Source of the DNA: an uncultured bacterium
Lineage (GTDB): Bacteria; Bacillota; Clostridia; Oscillospirales; Oscillospiraceae
Reading direction: 5' to 3'
DNA length: 19,025 nt
Assembly: GCA_949286295.1 (NCBI GenBank)
Contig: CASECK010000131.1
Location: 1-19,025 of the forward strand
Position numbers and translations under genes: made by a program. This document shows positions 7,383 through 14,422 of the stretch, piece after piece; position 1 is the stretch's first letter; each line of letters opens with the position of its first letter. Under the pieces are notes generated by a model. The model was not told the origin of the DNA. It searched no databases and saw nothing but the letters and a program-made list of their open reading frames with translations.

Positions 7383-8839
7383 GTTCCCTCCTCCTGTTCC
7401 GCCATGGCAGGCAGCACGGCGGTGATTCGGGTGCCCACGTCCACCCGGGACACCACCTCAAACCAGCCCCCGTGCCGGTCCACAATCCACTTGGCGATGG
7501 ACAGCCCCAGGCCGGTGCCGCCGGTCTTGCGGTCCCGGGAGCGGTCGGTGCGGTAAAAGCGCTCGAAGATGTGGGGGATGGCCTCGGGCGCGATGCCCAT
7601 CCCCTCGTCCTGGACGGTGAGGCGGACATGGCCCTGGCTTCTGACCACCCGGAGGTAGACGCGCCCCTCGGAGGGGCTGTACTTCAGGCTGTTGTCCATG
7701 AGGATGCGCAGCACCTGCTTCATCAGCCCCGGGTCGGCCCACACCGCCGCCGGCTCCTCCTCCCACCAGGGCAGGAAGGCCCGCTGGGGGTGAATCATCT
7801 CCTCCTCCCGGAGCACCTCCCCCGCCAGGGCGGTCAGGTCCACCCGCTGCTTCTTCACCGGCTGGGAGTCGTTGTCCCCCCGGGCCAGGAAGAGCAGCTG
7901 TTCCACCAGCCGCTCCATGGAGGCCGCCTCCTGGCGGATGGCGTCAATCGATTCCTGAAGGGCCTCCGGGTCGCTCTTGCCCCAGCGGTCCAGCAGCGCG
8001 GCATAGCCCTGGATGACGGCGATGGGCGTGCGCAGCTCGTGGCTGGCGTCAGAGACAAAGCGCATCTGGGCCCCATAGGCCTGGTTCACCCGGTCCATCA
8101 TCTGGTTGATGGCCTGGGCCACACCCCGCAGCTCCTTTTGGGTGGAGGTCAGCTGGATGCGGCTGTCCAGGTGGGTGGCGTCGATTTTCTCCAGCTCGCC
8201 GGTCAGGTCCTCCAGCTCCCGCTTGGACATATGGGTCATCGAGTTGAGCCGGGAGGCCGCGGCGGCCAGCTCCTGGATGGGCCGGAGCACCTTGCGCACC
8301 GAGCGGCTGGTGCGCAGCAGCCCGGTGAGCAGGGACAGCCCCTGGCACACCAGCAGCACCACCGCCGCTCCCCGCACCGCCCGGGCGATGCCCGTCAGGT
8401 CCACGGTGATGGCGTAGGGCTGGCTACCGTGGTACAGCTCCACTGTGTAATAGCGGCCCAAATCCCAGCTGCGCAGCCCGCCGGCGGTCTCCTTCCGGAT
8501 GGAGTCGGGCAGCAGGGACAGCCCCACCCTGTCGCTGCCCTGGGGCTGGCGGTCCAGGGGGGCGATGGTATAGTCCCCGGTCTCCATCCAGAGGACGGCC
8601 TCGGCGGTTGGCACGCCCCGCTCGCTGACCATGGCGGCCACATCGGCGCACCGGTTTTCCGCATAGAAAAAGATACCCAGCACCACCATGGCGGCCAGCA
8701 GCAGGTCCATGGCCAGAAACACCCCCAGCTGGCGCAGGAAAAAGCTGAAATTCAGCCGGAAGGCCAGGGAGGAGGCCTTAACCGCGGCGATGATGTCCGC
8801 CGGAGGCGGGTTTTGAAAGCGATGTATTCTACGGGCCAC
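7379..8839 (-). CDS. Membrane sensor histidine kinase, HisKA/HATPase_c type
   Basis: A 486-residue protein. A cytoplasmic N-terminus of about 37 residues precedes a first membrane helix (about 38-59). An external segment of roughly 95 residues follows (60-152), then a second helix (about 153-176) and a HAMP-like linker. The HisKA box is FVSDASHELRTPIAV, with phospho-accepting His267. The ATPase domain has the N box DNSLKYSP (Asn383), G1 DEGMGI (411-416), the F box FERFYR, and G2 GGTGLGLSIAKWIV (440-453). All catalytic boxes are intact. GTG 8839 follows GAGGAGG, and no better start exists. It should autophosphorylate and pass phosphate to the response regulator encoded two genes upstream. The external domain has no recognised ligand-binding family. 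A flavodoxin-like gene separates it from the regulator. Confidence 0.95.
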   Translation of the reverse strand: MARRIHRFQNPPPADIIAAVKASSLAFRLNFSFFLRQLGVFLAMDLLLAAMVVLGIFFYAENRCADVAAMVSERGVPTAEAVLWMETGDYTIAPLDRQPQGSDRVGLSLLPDSIRKETAGGLRSWDLGRYYTVELYHGSQPYAITVDLTGIARAVRGAAVVLLVCQGLSLLTGLLRTSRSVRKVLRPIQELAAAASRLNSMTHMSKRELEDLTGELEKIDATHLDSRIQLTSTQKELRGVAQAINQMMDRVNQAYGAQMRFVSDASHELRTPIAVIQGYAALLDRWGKSDPEALQESIDAIRQEAASMERLVEQLLFLARGDNDSQPVKKQRVDLTALAGEVLREEEMIHPQRAFLPWWEEEPAAVWADPGLMKQVLRILMDNSLKYSPSEGRVYLRVVRSQGHVRLTVQDEGMGIAPEAIPHIFERFYRTDRSRDRKTGGTGLGLSIAKWIVDRHGGWFEVVSRVDVGTRITAVLPAMAEQEEGT

Positions 8840-8891
8840 GGCCGTCCTCCTCTCTGCGCCCCGCCGGGCGGTTTTCTCTCGTCCGCCGTCC

Positions 8892-9398
8892 CTACCGGGC
8901 TTTCATCCACGCCCGGATGGGCTTCAGGCTGTCAAAGGAGACATAGCTGCCCCCCCGGAGGAGAAACTCCAGTTGCGCCTGCTCCTCCGGCGTGCGCCCG
9001 CTCCCCTTCTCCTGAAGGGCCAGGCGCATAGAGCGGGTGGCCATCCCCACCGCCCGGCGCTTGAGCCAGCCGACCTTTTCCGGGGCCCAGCCCCCCTGGA
9101 GATAGAAGAGGGGGACGCCGGCGGGCACATAGCAGCTCTTGGCCAGGCGGGCGCGCACCTGGGGGCCGTCCGGGGACATCCCCACGCCGCACACTCCCAG
9201 AATCCGCCAGCGTCTGACCGCCCTGTCCAGCCCGGAGATGTGCCAGGCCATCAGGGGGCCCATATAAAAGACCTCCTCATCCTGGAGCGGCAGTCCCGCC
9301 GCCTGCTGGGCGCTGTATACCTTCAGCCCCTCCGCCTGGCCCAGCATCTGGGCGTACTGCCGGGTAAACCCGGTCTGGGAGCGGTAGATGATAATCAT
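8892..9398 (-). CDS. Flavodoxin-domain protein
   Basis: A 168-residue soluble protein that begins directly with a flavodoxin first strand and phosphate loop: MIIIYRSQTGFTRQYAQML (compare T/S-x-T-G-x-T). The second segment, EVFYMGPLMAWHISGLDRAV, matches the 50s-loop region of short flavodoxins related to menaquinone-dependent protoporphyrinogen oxidase (HemG) and Flavodoxin_5 proteins. It then diverges, with GVGMSPDGPQVRARL and LFYLQGGWAPEKVGWLKRRA resembling the HemG-like C-terminal half. Such proteins bind FMN and carry electrons or reduce a partner. ATG 9398 follows a long purine stretch containing GGAGGAAG. The gene is placed between the response regulator (50 bases before) and the kinase (52 bases after), an uncommon position suggesting a redox role in the same response. 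Cofactor binding is inferred from the loop only. Confidence 0.82.
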   Translation of the reverse strand: MIIIYRSQTGFTRQYAQMLGQAEGLKVYSAQQAAGLPLQDEEVFYMGPLMAWHISGLDRAVRRWRILGVCGVGMSPDGPQVRARLAKSCYVPAGVPLFYLQGGWAPEKVGWLKRRAVGMATRSMRLALQEKGSGRTPEEQAQLEFLLRGGSYVSFDSLKPIRAWMKAR

Positions 9399-9448
9399 AC
9401 TCTTCCTCCTCTTCCTCTTTTCCAGTTCTTCTGACCGCGCTGGGCCGG

Positions 9449-10126
9449 TCAGCCGTCCTTGATGACATAGCCCACGCCCCGGACGGTGTGGATGAGCTTG
9501 ATGTCAAAGGCGTCGTCCAACTTGCTGCGCAGAAAGCGGATGTACACATCCACCGAGTTGGTCTCGCCCACAAAGTCAAACCCCCACACCGCGTCCAGCA
9601 GGGCCTCCCGGGTCAGCACCCGGCCCTTGTTCTCCAGCAGGCAGCGCAGCAGGTCAAATTCCTTCTTGGTCAGCTCCACCGGCCGGCCCCGGACGCTCAC
9701 CTGGTGGCGCTCCACGTCCATAACCAGCACCCCGGCGGACAGGGGCTCCTGGGCGCTCTGCCCGGCCTTGCCCCGCAGGGCGGCCCGAATGCGGGCCAGC
9801 AGCTCTTCAATGGCGAAGGGCTTGGTCACATAGTCGTCCGCGCCGGAGTCCAGGCCGGACACCTTGTCCACCACGCTGTCCCGGGCGGTGAGCATAATGA
9901 CGGGGATGCTGCTCTCCCGGCGCAGGCGGCGCAGCACCTCCATCCCGGACATCTGGGGCAGCATGATGTCCAGCAGCACCAAATCAAACTCCCCGCCCAG
10001 GGCCAGCTCCAGCCCCCGGCGGCCGTCCAGCGCCTTCTCCACCTGGTATCCCTCGTACTTCAGCTCCATCTCCACCATCCGGGCCAGCTTCTCTTCGTCC
10101 TCCACCAGCAAAATCCGTTCTCCCAT
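9449..10126 (-). CDS. OmpR/PhoB-family response regulator
   Basis: A 225-residue regulator. The receiver domain shows RILLVEDEE (acidic pair Asp10/Glu11), phospho-acceptor Asp53 in LVLLDIMLP, Thr80 in VIMLTARD, and Lys102 in DDYVTKPF. The DNA-binding winged helix follows from about 130, with LTKKEFDLLRCLLEN, the recognition region and IHTVRGVGYVIKDG at the end. It is complete and should bind direct repeats as a dimer once phosphorylated by the kinase of the same operon. The chosen start ATG 10126 has GAGGTGG upstream and gives the normal MGERILLVEDEE opening. An in-frame GTG at 10159 overlaps the previous stop (GTGA) and would add 11 residues, but it has its binding site too close. It lies 29 bases after the DUF4342-like gene. 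Confidence 0.95.
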   Translation of the reverse strand: MGERILLVEDEEKLARMVEMELKYEGYQVEKALDGRRGLELALGGEFDLVLLDIMLPQMSGMEVLRRLRRESSIPVIMLTARDSVVDKVSGLDSGADDYVTKPFAIEELLARIRAALRGKAGQSAQEPLSAGVLVMDVERHQVSVRGRPVELTKKEFDLLRCLLENKGRVLTREALLDAVWGFDFVGETNSVDVYIRFLRSKLDDAFDIKLIHTVRGVGYVIKDG

Positions 10127-10155
10127 TTCCGTCCACCTCACACCGGAGGGGAGAA

Positions 10156-10800
10156 TCACTCCCCCTTGTCCCCGTCCTTCTTGTCCGTTTTATTCTTCTT
10201 ATCGTGCTTTTCGTGCTCAGCCCGCAGCTCGTTCATCACCTGGCGGCCCAGGTCGGCGGCGGTGTCGGCCACGTTGCCCATCACGCTGTTAATCTCCTCC
10301 CGCTCCAAATCCGGGCCGGAGAACCGGTAGCGCAGCCCAAAAAACAGCCCCAGCACCAACACCGGAATGGTGAGATAGGGCGCAAGCACCACCAGCAGCA
10401 CCAAAATCAGCACCGGCAGGGCGGTGAGGGGCCGGTCCCGCCGCCATATCTCCAGCTCGTTTTCCAGCAGCCAGCGGCGCAGGGTGTCCATCAGCCCCGG
10501 GCCGGAGGCCCCTTTTTTCTTCCCGCGCTTCGCCGCGGCCAGGACGGCCTTTTCCCGCTTCTTCTCCTTCCGCTCCCCGGCCGGCTCCGGCACCGCCGGA
10601 AGGCCGCCGGCGGGCGCGGAGGCCTCGCTCCGGGTGGAGTAATAGGCCCCCTCCTGCCGGGGAATGGCCCCCTGCTCCTCCAGATAGATTAGCGCGTCCA
10701 GCAGGTTTCCCCCGCTGTACTCCAGGGCCTGCCTGGCCTGAAGATAGCTGACGGGCGCCTTCTCCCGCAGCCGCTCCACCTGCTCCAGTGTAACCTCCAT
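10156..10800 (-). CDS. DUF4342-like protein: TS-N/UBA-type N-terminus plus membrane helices
   Basis: A 214-residue protein, first gene of the signalling operon. Residues 1-46 (VTLEQVERLREKAPVSYLQA through LDALIYLEEQG) match the DUF4342 / TS-N type three-helix domain seen at the N-terminus of EF-Ts. A Lys/Glu-rich basic stretch follows (about 75-100). Then comes a hydrophobic region at about 125-155 (PLTALPVLILVLLVVLAPYL and on), enough for one or two membrane helices, and a charged Lys/Asp-rich tail. The architecture suggests a membrane-anchored protein-interaction module. Its placement just before the response regulator points to a part in sensing or phosphorelay control, but no function is known. 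ATG 10800 is preceded by AAAGGAG. The domain call is from pattern recognition. Confidence 0.75.
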   Translation of the reverse strand: MEVTLEQVERLREKAPVSYLQARQALEYSGGNLLDALIYLEEQGAIPRQEGAYYSTRSEASAPAGGLPAVPEPAGERKEKKREKAVLAAAKRGKKKGASGPGLMDTLRRWLLENELEIWRRDRPLTALPVLILVLLVVLAPYLTIPVLVLGLFFGLRYRFSGPDLEREEINSVMGNVADTAADLGRQVMNELRAEHEKHDKKNKTDKKDGDKGE

Positions 10801-10928
10801 AAAACCGGCTCCTTTCCCCGGACCTCATCCGCTTGATTGGTCCCAGCTTACCACAGATGGGTTGAAAGACCGTTTATCTTACATTAAAGATTGCTTAAAA
10901 ATCCGTCCGCGGCCGGGAAACAGGGCTC

Positions 10929-10957
10929 TTGTCCACCCGATTATACTATGATATAAT
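10929..10957 (+). promoter_or_regulatory. Promoter of the NodB-like gene (forward)
   Basis: TTGTCC (10929-10934), a 17-base spacer, and a perfect TATAAT (10952-10957). Transcription should start near 10964, about 27 bases before ATG 10991 with its GAGAGGAGG site. Confidence 0.75.
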
Positions 10958-10968
10958 GATTTACGCAA
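10940..10968 (-). promoter_or_regulatory. Promoter of the signalling operon (reverse), superimposed on the forward promoter
   Basis: On the reverse strand: -35 TTGCGT (10963-10968), a 17-base spacer, and a perfect -10 TATAAT (10940-10945). The transcript would start near 10933, leaving a leader of about 130 bases before the DUF4342-like gene. The -10 lies inside the spacer of the forward promoter. A second, weaker TAAGAT box occurs further down the leader. Confidence 0.7.
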
Positions 10969-10990
10969 CCGCGGAGAGGAGGCGTGATTG

Positions 10991-12157
10991 ATGGCCAAGA
11001 GACTGCGCGCCCTTGCCGGGCTTTTAAGCGCCCTTTTATGCCTGGGGCTGTTCCTCCCCATCCGGGTCTCCGCCGCCGGCCTGTACTTCACCGCCCTGAA
11101 CGACCGAATCAGCGAGCTGTCCTCCGACACCATGCCCTTCTGGTCCGGCGGACTTCTCTATGTGCCCTACACGGTCTTTGACGCCTCCAAAAACGGCGTC
11201 GACGTGTACCTGGGCACCTACGCCAGCTACGCTGTCAACGACAACAAGGTGACCATCTACAACACCCAGCGGCTGCTCACCTTCGACCTGGCCGCCGGAA
11301 CCTGCTACGACGAGCTCACCGGCGCGTCCTACTCCGCCCGGGCCATCATGCGCAACGGCAAGCCCTTCCTCCCGGCGGAGACCGTGTGCAGCTTCTTCCC
11401 CGGGCTTCGGGTCAGCTGCCGCACCATCCCGTACATCTCCCAGGGCTATATGGTGCGCATCACCAATGCCGACGCCGTCTTGGACGACACCACCTTCATC
11501 GACTCGGCCGGCATCACCCTGGACAGCCGGCTGAAGGCCTATACCCAGAGCCTCAACCCCGCGGAGACCACCAACCCCGGCGGGGAGCAGGGCCTTCCCC
11601 AGCCGGACGAGCCGGCCACCTCCACCTATATCCCCACCTATTTGGCGGTGCTGTGCCGGGACGGGGAGGGCCTGTCCTCCATTCTGGCCACCTTAGATGG
11701 CCGTGGGGAGTACGCGGTCTTCTTCCTGACCCCGGAGCTCATCGGGCAGCAGGGGGACCTGGTGCGCCGGATGCTGGGCACCGGACACAGTGTGGGTATC
11801 CTGGCCGAGGGGAGCAGCGCGCTGCAGAGCCGGCAGCTGCTGGAGCAGGGCAACCTGGCCTTAGAGGAGCTTGCCCGCACCCGCACCACCCTGGCCTACG
11901 TCCCCCAGGGGCAGCGGGCCGCTCTGGAGGAGGCGGGCTGGGTCTGCTGGCGGGAGACTCTCTCCCTCTCCCCCAGCGATACCGTGGCCCCCACCGCCTT
12001 TGCCAACAGCACCCTCAGCCGCCTGAGCGGGCGGCAGCTGACCACCTTTCTCACCCTGACCGGCGGCGACGGCGGCGCCCGGGTCCTGCCCACCCTGCTG
12101 CGGCGGCTGGAGCAGGAGCACTTCACCCTCAGTATCCCCATGGAGACGAGACTATGA
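10991..12157 (+). CDS. Secreted protein: stalk-like domain plus degenerate NodB-type deacetylase domain
   Basis: A 388-residue protein. It begins with a signal peptide: basic MAKRLR, a hydrophobic core to about 22, and a likely cleavage after VSA near 28. Residues about 45-160 (LYVPYTVFDASKNG, KVTIYNTQRLLTF, NGKPFLPAETVCSFFPG) resemble the copper amine oxidase N-terminal-like stalk domain of clostridial cell-surface proteins. A Pro/Thr-rich linker at 185-215 leads to a domain resembling polysaccharide deacetylases: YLAVLCRDGEGLSSILATL (217-235), YAVFFLTPELIGQQGDLVRR (241-260) and MLGTGHSVGILAEGS (261-275). The usual TFDDG appears as CRDG, and the His-x3-His metal site after GHEIG is absent, so catalysis looks lost. 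ATG 10991 fits GAGAGGAGG better than the TTG just ahead. It likely binds or organises cell-wall glycans; this is inference. Confidence 0.78.
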   Translation: MAKRLRALAGLLSALLCLGLFLPIRVSAAGLYFTALNDRISELSSDTMPFWSGGLLYVPYTVFDASKNGVDVYLGTYASYAVNDNKVTIYNTQRLLTFDLAAGTCYDELTGASYSARAIMRNGKPFLPAETVCSFFPGLRVSCRTIPYISQGYMVRITNADAVLDDTTFIDSAGITLDSRLKAYTQSLNPAETTNPGGEQGLPQPDEPATSTYIPTYLAVLCRDGEGLSSILATLDGRGEYAVFFLTPELIGQQGDLVRRMLGTGHSVGILAEGSSALQSRQLLEQGNLALEELARTRTTLAYVPQGQRAALEEAGWVCWRETLSLSPSDTVAPTAFANSTLSRLSGRQLTTFLTLTGGDGGARVLPTLLRRLEQEHFTLSIPMETRL

Positions 12158-12462
12158 GACACATCGATTTGACGCAGCCCGCCCCCGAACCAAGCCCCCG
12201 CCTCGCCCGCCTCACCCGGCATCTGGCCGCCCGGCTGGCCGACTTCGGCCCCGGCGGGCCGCAGGTCGTCCTGTGCGACCAGAGCCGGGGCTTTGTGGCC
12301 GCCCGCTTTCCAGGGCACGAGACCGCCCAGGTATTGCAGGGGCTGGCCGGCTTCGGCGTGGCCGCTGTCCAGGATGGGGAGCTGGCCCGGTTCTGGCTGC
12401 GTCCGGACGGCCGGTTCGAGGATTTGGACTATCTGTGGGGCTGTCTGTTCGCCCTGCTGTAA
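12154..12462 (+). CDS. Small protein resembling an aminotransferase C-terminal domain
   Basis: A 102-residue protein whose ATG overlaps the previous stop (ATGA) and has GGAG just upstream, so it is probably translated by coupling. Residues about 50-102 (GFVAARFPGHETAQVLQGLA, GFGVAAVQDGELARFWLRPD, FEDLDYLWGCLFALL) follow the pattern of the small C-terminal domain of fold-type I PLP enzymes. There a strand with FPG is followed by a helix, a 'G-I-x-V' strand and a final helix after an acidic turn. No PLP-binding domain is present here or nearby, so it cannot be an aminotransferase by itself. It may be a relic or a reused domain. There is no signal peptide although its partner is secreted. The gene looks real from its binding site, coupling and codon use, but the function is unknown. 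Confidence 0.65.
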   Translation: MRHIDLTQPAPEPSPRLARLTRHLAARLADFGPGGPQVVLCDQSRGFVAARFPGHETAQVLQGLAGFGVAAVQDGELARFWLRPDGRFEDLDYLWGCLFALL

Positions 12463-12486
12463 ACGCCTTTCACTTATCTTTGTCCC

Positions 12487-12527
12487 ACGGCCGCGGCCGT
12501 CCGGAGGTTTCGGGCGGCCGCGGTCGT
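12487..12527. terminator. Long GC-rich hairpin between convergent genes
   Basis: Bases 12487-12503 (ACGGCCGCGGCCGTCCG) pair with 12511-12527 over 17 bp with two G-U pairs and a seven-base loop. Its right arm reaches the stop codon of the reverse-strand gene. Neither side has a strong T-run (CACCCTTTCC forward), so termination is probable from position rather than form. Confidence 0.6.
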
Positions 12528-13192
12528 CACCCTTTCCGCTCCCCTTCCAGGGGCAGCAGGAAGACCGGGCAGCCCTCGGCGGCAGGGGCGGCGGCGCACT
12601 GGGGCAGCGCCACCTCGACCCCTTGTTCTGTCAGGCAGCACGCCTGGAAGGGCCGGGCGGCCCGGGCCTTGCGCAGCCAATCTCTGTCCAGCAGACACTC
12701 CCCCTCCTGGCGGCGGGCCTCCCCCTGGGCGCGCAGGGCGGACCACAGCCGCCGGCGCCAGCCCTTCTCCCCCTTCAGCAAGGCGGACAGCGAGCAGGGC
12801 GCCCCCTCCCGCAGGCGCCACATATCCCCCCAGCGCACCCGGTTGGTCTTGCCCCCTCCCCGCCGCTCCTCTCCAAACAGGCGCAGGCTCAGCAGGCCGT
12901 CCCGGAGCAGGGCCACCTCCCCGTACAGGGCGCCTTGCCACGGGGTGAAGGGCCTGGCCTCCTGCCGGCAGCGGGCCATATCCAGGCAGGCCAGCCAGTA
13001 GACCTCCCGCTCCCACCGCCTGCGCCAGGCGGCGGCCAGGCGGGCGTAATAGCGGCTGATCCACCGGCCGCCCAGTCCGCCACCCTCCACCTCCGGCCGG
13101 GAGATGGCATAGGCCAGCACCGGCTCCCCCTCCAGGCAGAGGGTCCGCTCCTCCCGTCTCCACACCACTTGAATCTCACCGCGTCCGCCCAT
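12527..13192 (-). CDS. DUF3298-like (RsiV C-terminal-type) protein
   Basis: A 221-residue protein. It contains YYARLAAAWRRRWEREVYWL (49-68), GALYGEVALLRDGLLSLRL (87-105), VRWGDMWRLREGAPCSLSALL (119-139), and a closing segment FQACCLTEQGVEVALPQCAA, then PAAEGCPVFLLPL. This layout matches the DUF3298 domain of RsiV-like and sporulation-associated proteins: a 'W-x-L-x-x-G-x-x-L-S-L-x-x-L' strand-turn, then a late 'x-F-P-x-Y-x-I-A-P-x-A-x-G-x-P' motif, here LPQCAAAPAAEGCP. There is no N-terminal signal or anchor, unlike RsiV, so it is probably cytoplasmic. ATG 13192 has AAAGGGGG about 10 bases upstream. Arg and Trp are abundant. The opposite strand also holds a long Pro/Gly/Ala-rich frame, judged a shadow. 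The family call is tentative. Confidence 0.62.
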   Translation of the reverse strand: MGGRGEIQVVWRREERTLCLEGEPVLAYAISRPEVEGGGLGGRWISRYYARLAAAWRRRWEREVYWLACLDMARCRQEARPFTPWQGALYGEVALLRDGLLSLRLFGEERRGGGKTNRVRWGDMWRLREGAPCSLSALLKGEKGWRRRLWSALRAQGEARRQEGECLLDRDWLRKARAARPFQACCLTEQGVEVALPQCAAAPAAEGCPVFLLPLEGERKG

Positions 13193-13286
13193 AGGCGCAA
13201 GCCCCCTTTCCCTTTTCCCATCCTATGCGCCCGCGCCCCCGGAGGCCGGCCGAATCGCGCAAAAGCGAAAAAATTTCACCTTCCTG

Positions 13287-13315
13287 TTTACTTTTTATCG
13301 TCAAAGTGCTAAAAT
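13287..13315 (+). promoter_or_regulatory. Promoter of the yerC-like operon
   Basis: TTTACT (13287-13292), a 17-base spacer ending in TGC, and TAAAAT (13310-13315), an extended -10 form, 56 bases before ATG 13371. CAAAGT (13302-13307) and ACTTTG (13327-13332) form an inverted repeat bracketing the -10 and start site. Confidence 0.65.
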
Positions 13316-13370
13316 AATAGTGTATAACTTTGCCGCATTTCAGCCCGTATTTGAGGAAGGATGAAGCAAT

Positions 13371-13670
13371 ATGTCAAAATTTCTGGATAAGCCTGCCAGC
13401 GACACCCTCTACCGCGCCATCTCGCTGCTGAAAAGCGAGGAGGAATGCCGCCGCTTCCTCCAGGACCTGTGCACCGTCTCCGAGCTGAAAGCCATGGAAC
13501 AGCGCATGGACGTGGCCATGCTGCTGGACGAGGGACTTATTTACAGCGAGATTCTGGAAAAGACCGGGGCCTCCAGCGCCACCATCAGCCGGGTCAACCG
13601 CTGCCTGCACTATGGTGCGGACGGCTACCGCGCGGTGATTCCCCGGCTGCGGGAGCAGAAGGATTCATGA
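13371..13670 (+). CDS. YerC/YecD family TrpR-related regulator
   Basis: A 99-residue all-helical protein. The stretch SEEECRRFLQDLCTVSELKA, then MEQRMDVAMLLDEGLIYSEI and LEKTGASSATISRVNRCLHYGADGY, is diagnostic for the YerC/YecD family. Its helix-turn-helix (residues about 60-80, TGASSATISRVNR) is shared with the TrpR repressor. Family members are DNA-binding proteins of unclear regulon in Firmicutes, and tryptophan binding has not been established for this one. Length is normal. ATG 13371 is preceded by GAGGAAGG. The gene overlaps the next by ATGA, so the regulator and methyltransferase are made together. The promoter carries an inverted repeat that could be its own operator (inference). Confidence 0.92.
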   Translation: MSKFLDKPASDTLYRAISLLKSEEECRRFLQDLCTVSELKAMEQRMDVAMLLDEGLIYSEILEKTGASSATISRVNRCLHYGADGYRAVIPRLREQKDS

Positions 13671-14419
13671 GCAGCTACGACTTTCTGGCCGGCTGTTATG
13701 ACCAGTTGACCTATGACGTGCGCTACGCCGCCTGGGCCGACTACATCGAAAAGCACTTCCGCCGGCAGCCGCCGCCGGGAAAAACCGTGCTGGACCTGGC
13801 CTGCGGCACCGGCTCTCTCACCCGGGAGCTGGCCCTGCGGGGCTATGAGATGATTGGGGTGGACCGCTCCCCAGAGATGCTGGCCGAGGCCGCGGAAAAA
13901 AACCGCGGCGCCGGCCCCATTGAGCCTATTTTTTTGTGTCAGAGCATGGAACAGTTAGACCTGTACGGCACCATCGACGCCTGCGTGTGCTGCCTGGACA
14001 GCGTCAACTACGTCACCGATTCCCGCCGCCTCCAGCGGGCCTTTCAGCGCGTCCACCTGTTCCTTATGCCCGGCGGCCTGTTCCTCTTTGACGTCAACAC
14101 CCCGGAGAAGCTGGAGGCGCTGGACGGCCAGGTATTCCTGGACGAGACGCAGGACGCCTACTGCGTCTGGCGCGCGGAGTTCTCCCGGCGCAGCCGGACG
14201 TGCTCCTACTTCATGGACCTGTTCCGCCGGGACGGGGAGAGCGGCCTGTGGCGGCGGGGGGAGGAGCTGCACCGGGAGCGGGCCTACACCATCCCGGAGC
14301 TGTCCGCCATGCTGGAGCGGGCCGGCTTCCGGGACATCCATACCTTCGGAGAGCTGAAGATGCGCCCTCCCCGCCCGGGAGAGGGGCGCGTATTTTTCAC
14401 CGCAAGAAAGGAACCCTGA
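13667..14419 (+). CDS. Class I SAM-dependent methyltransferase
   Basis: A 250-residue cytoplasmic protein with a standard Rossmann methyltransferase core. Motif I is VLDLACGTGSLTRELALRGY (41-60), followed by the acidic strand MIGVDRSPEML, which contacts the SAM ribose. Motif IV is IDACVCCLDSVNYV, and the post-motif strand is LFLMPGGLFLFDVNTPEKL. N-terminal MSSYDFLAGCYDQLTYDVRY is typical of the clostridial methyltransferases annotated simply as class I. The second half (YCVWRAEFSRRSRTCSYFMD onward) likely forms the substrate lid; the substrate is unknown. The gene overlaps the yerC-like gene by ATGA and ends 3 bases before the hslO start, making a tight three-gene operon. Confidence 0.92.
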   Translation: MSSYDFLAGCYDQLTYDVRYAAWADYIEKHFRRQPPPGKTVLDLACGTGSLTRELALRGYEMIGVDRSPEMLAEAAEKNRGAGPIEPIFLCQSMEQLDLYGTIDACVCCLDSVNYVTDSRRLQRAFQRVHLFLMPGGLFLFDVNTPEKLEALDGQVFLDETQDAYCVWRAEFSRRSRTCSYFMDLFRRDGESGLWRRGEELHRERAYTIPELSAMLERAGFRDIHTFGELKMRPPRPGEGRVFFTARKEP

Positions 14420-14422
14420 ACC

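Noticed and set aside
7472..9031. Long forward open frame (519 codons) across the histidine kinase gene
   Set aside because: It is antisense to a complete kinase with all catalytic boxes; its protein is His/Gly/Pro/Gln-rich without domains, as expected from opposite-strand reading of GC-rich codons.
10127..10159. Upstream GTG start (10159) for the response regulator, overlapping the previous stop
   Set aside because: The GGGGGAG there is only about one base from the GTG, while ATG 10126 has GAGGTGG at normal spacing and gives the usual receiver-domain opening.
12293..13312. Forward open frame of 339 codons opposite the DUF3298-like gene
   Set aside because: The product is Pro/Gly/Ala/Ser-rich with no recognisable domain, starts inside another gene and runs through a 17-bp hairpin; the reverse frame has a binding site and structured composition.
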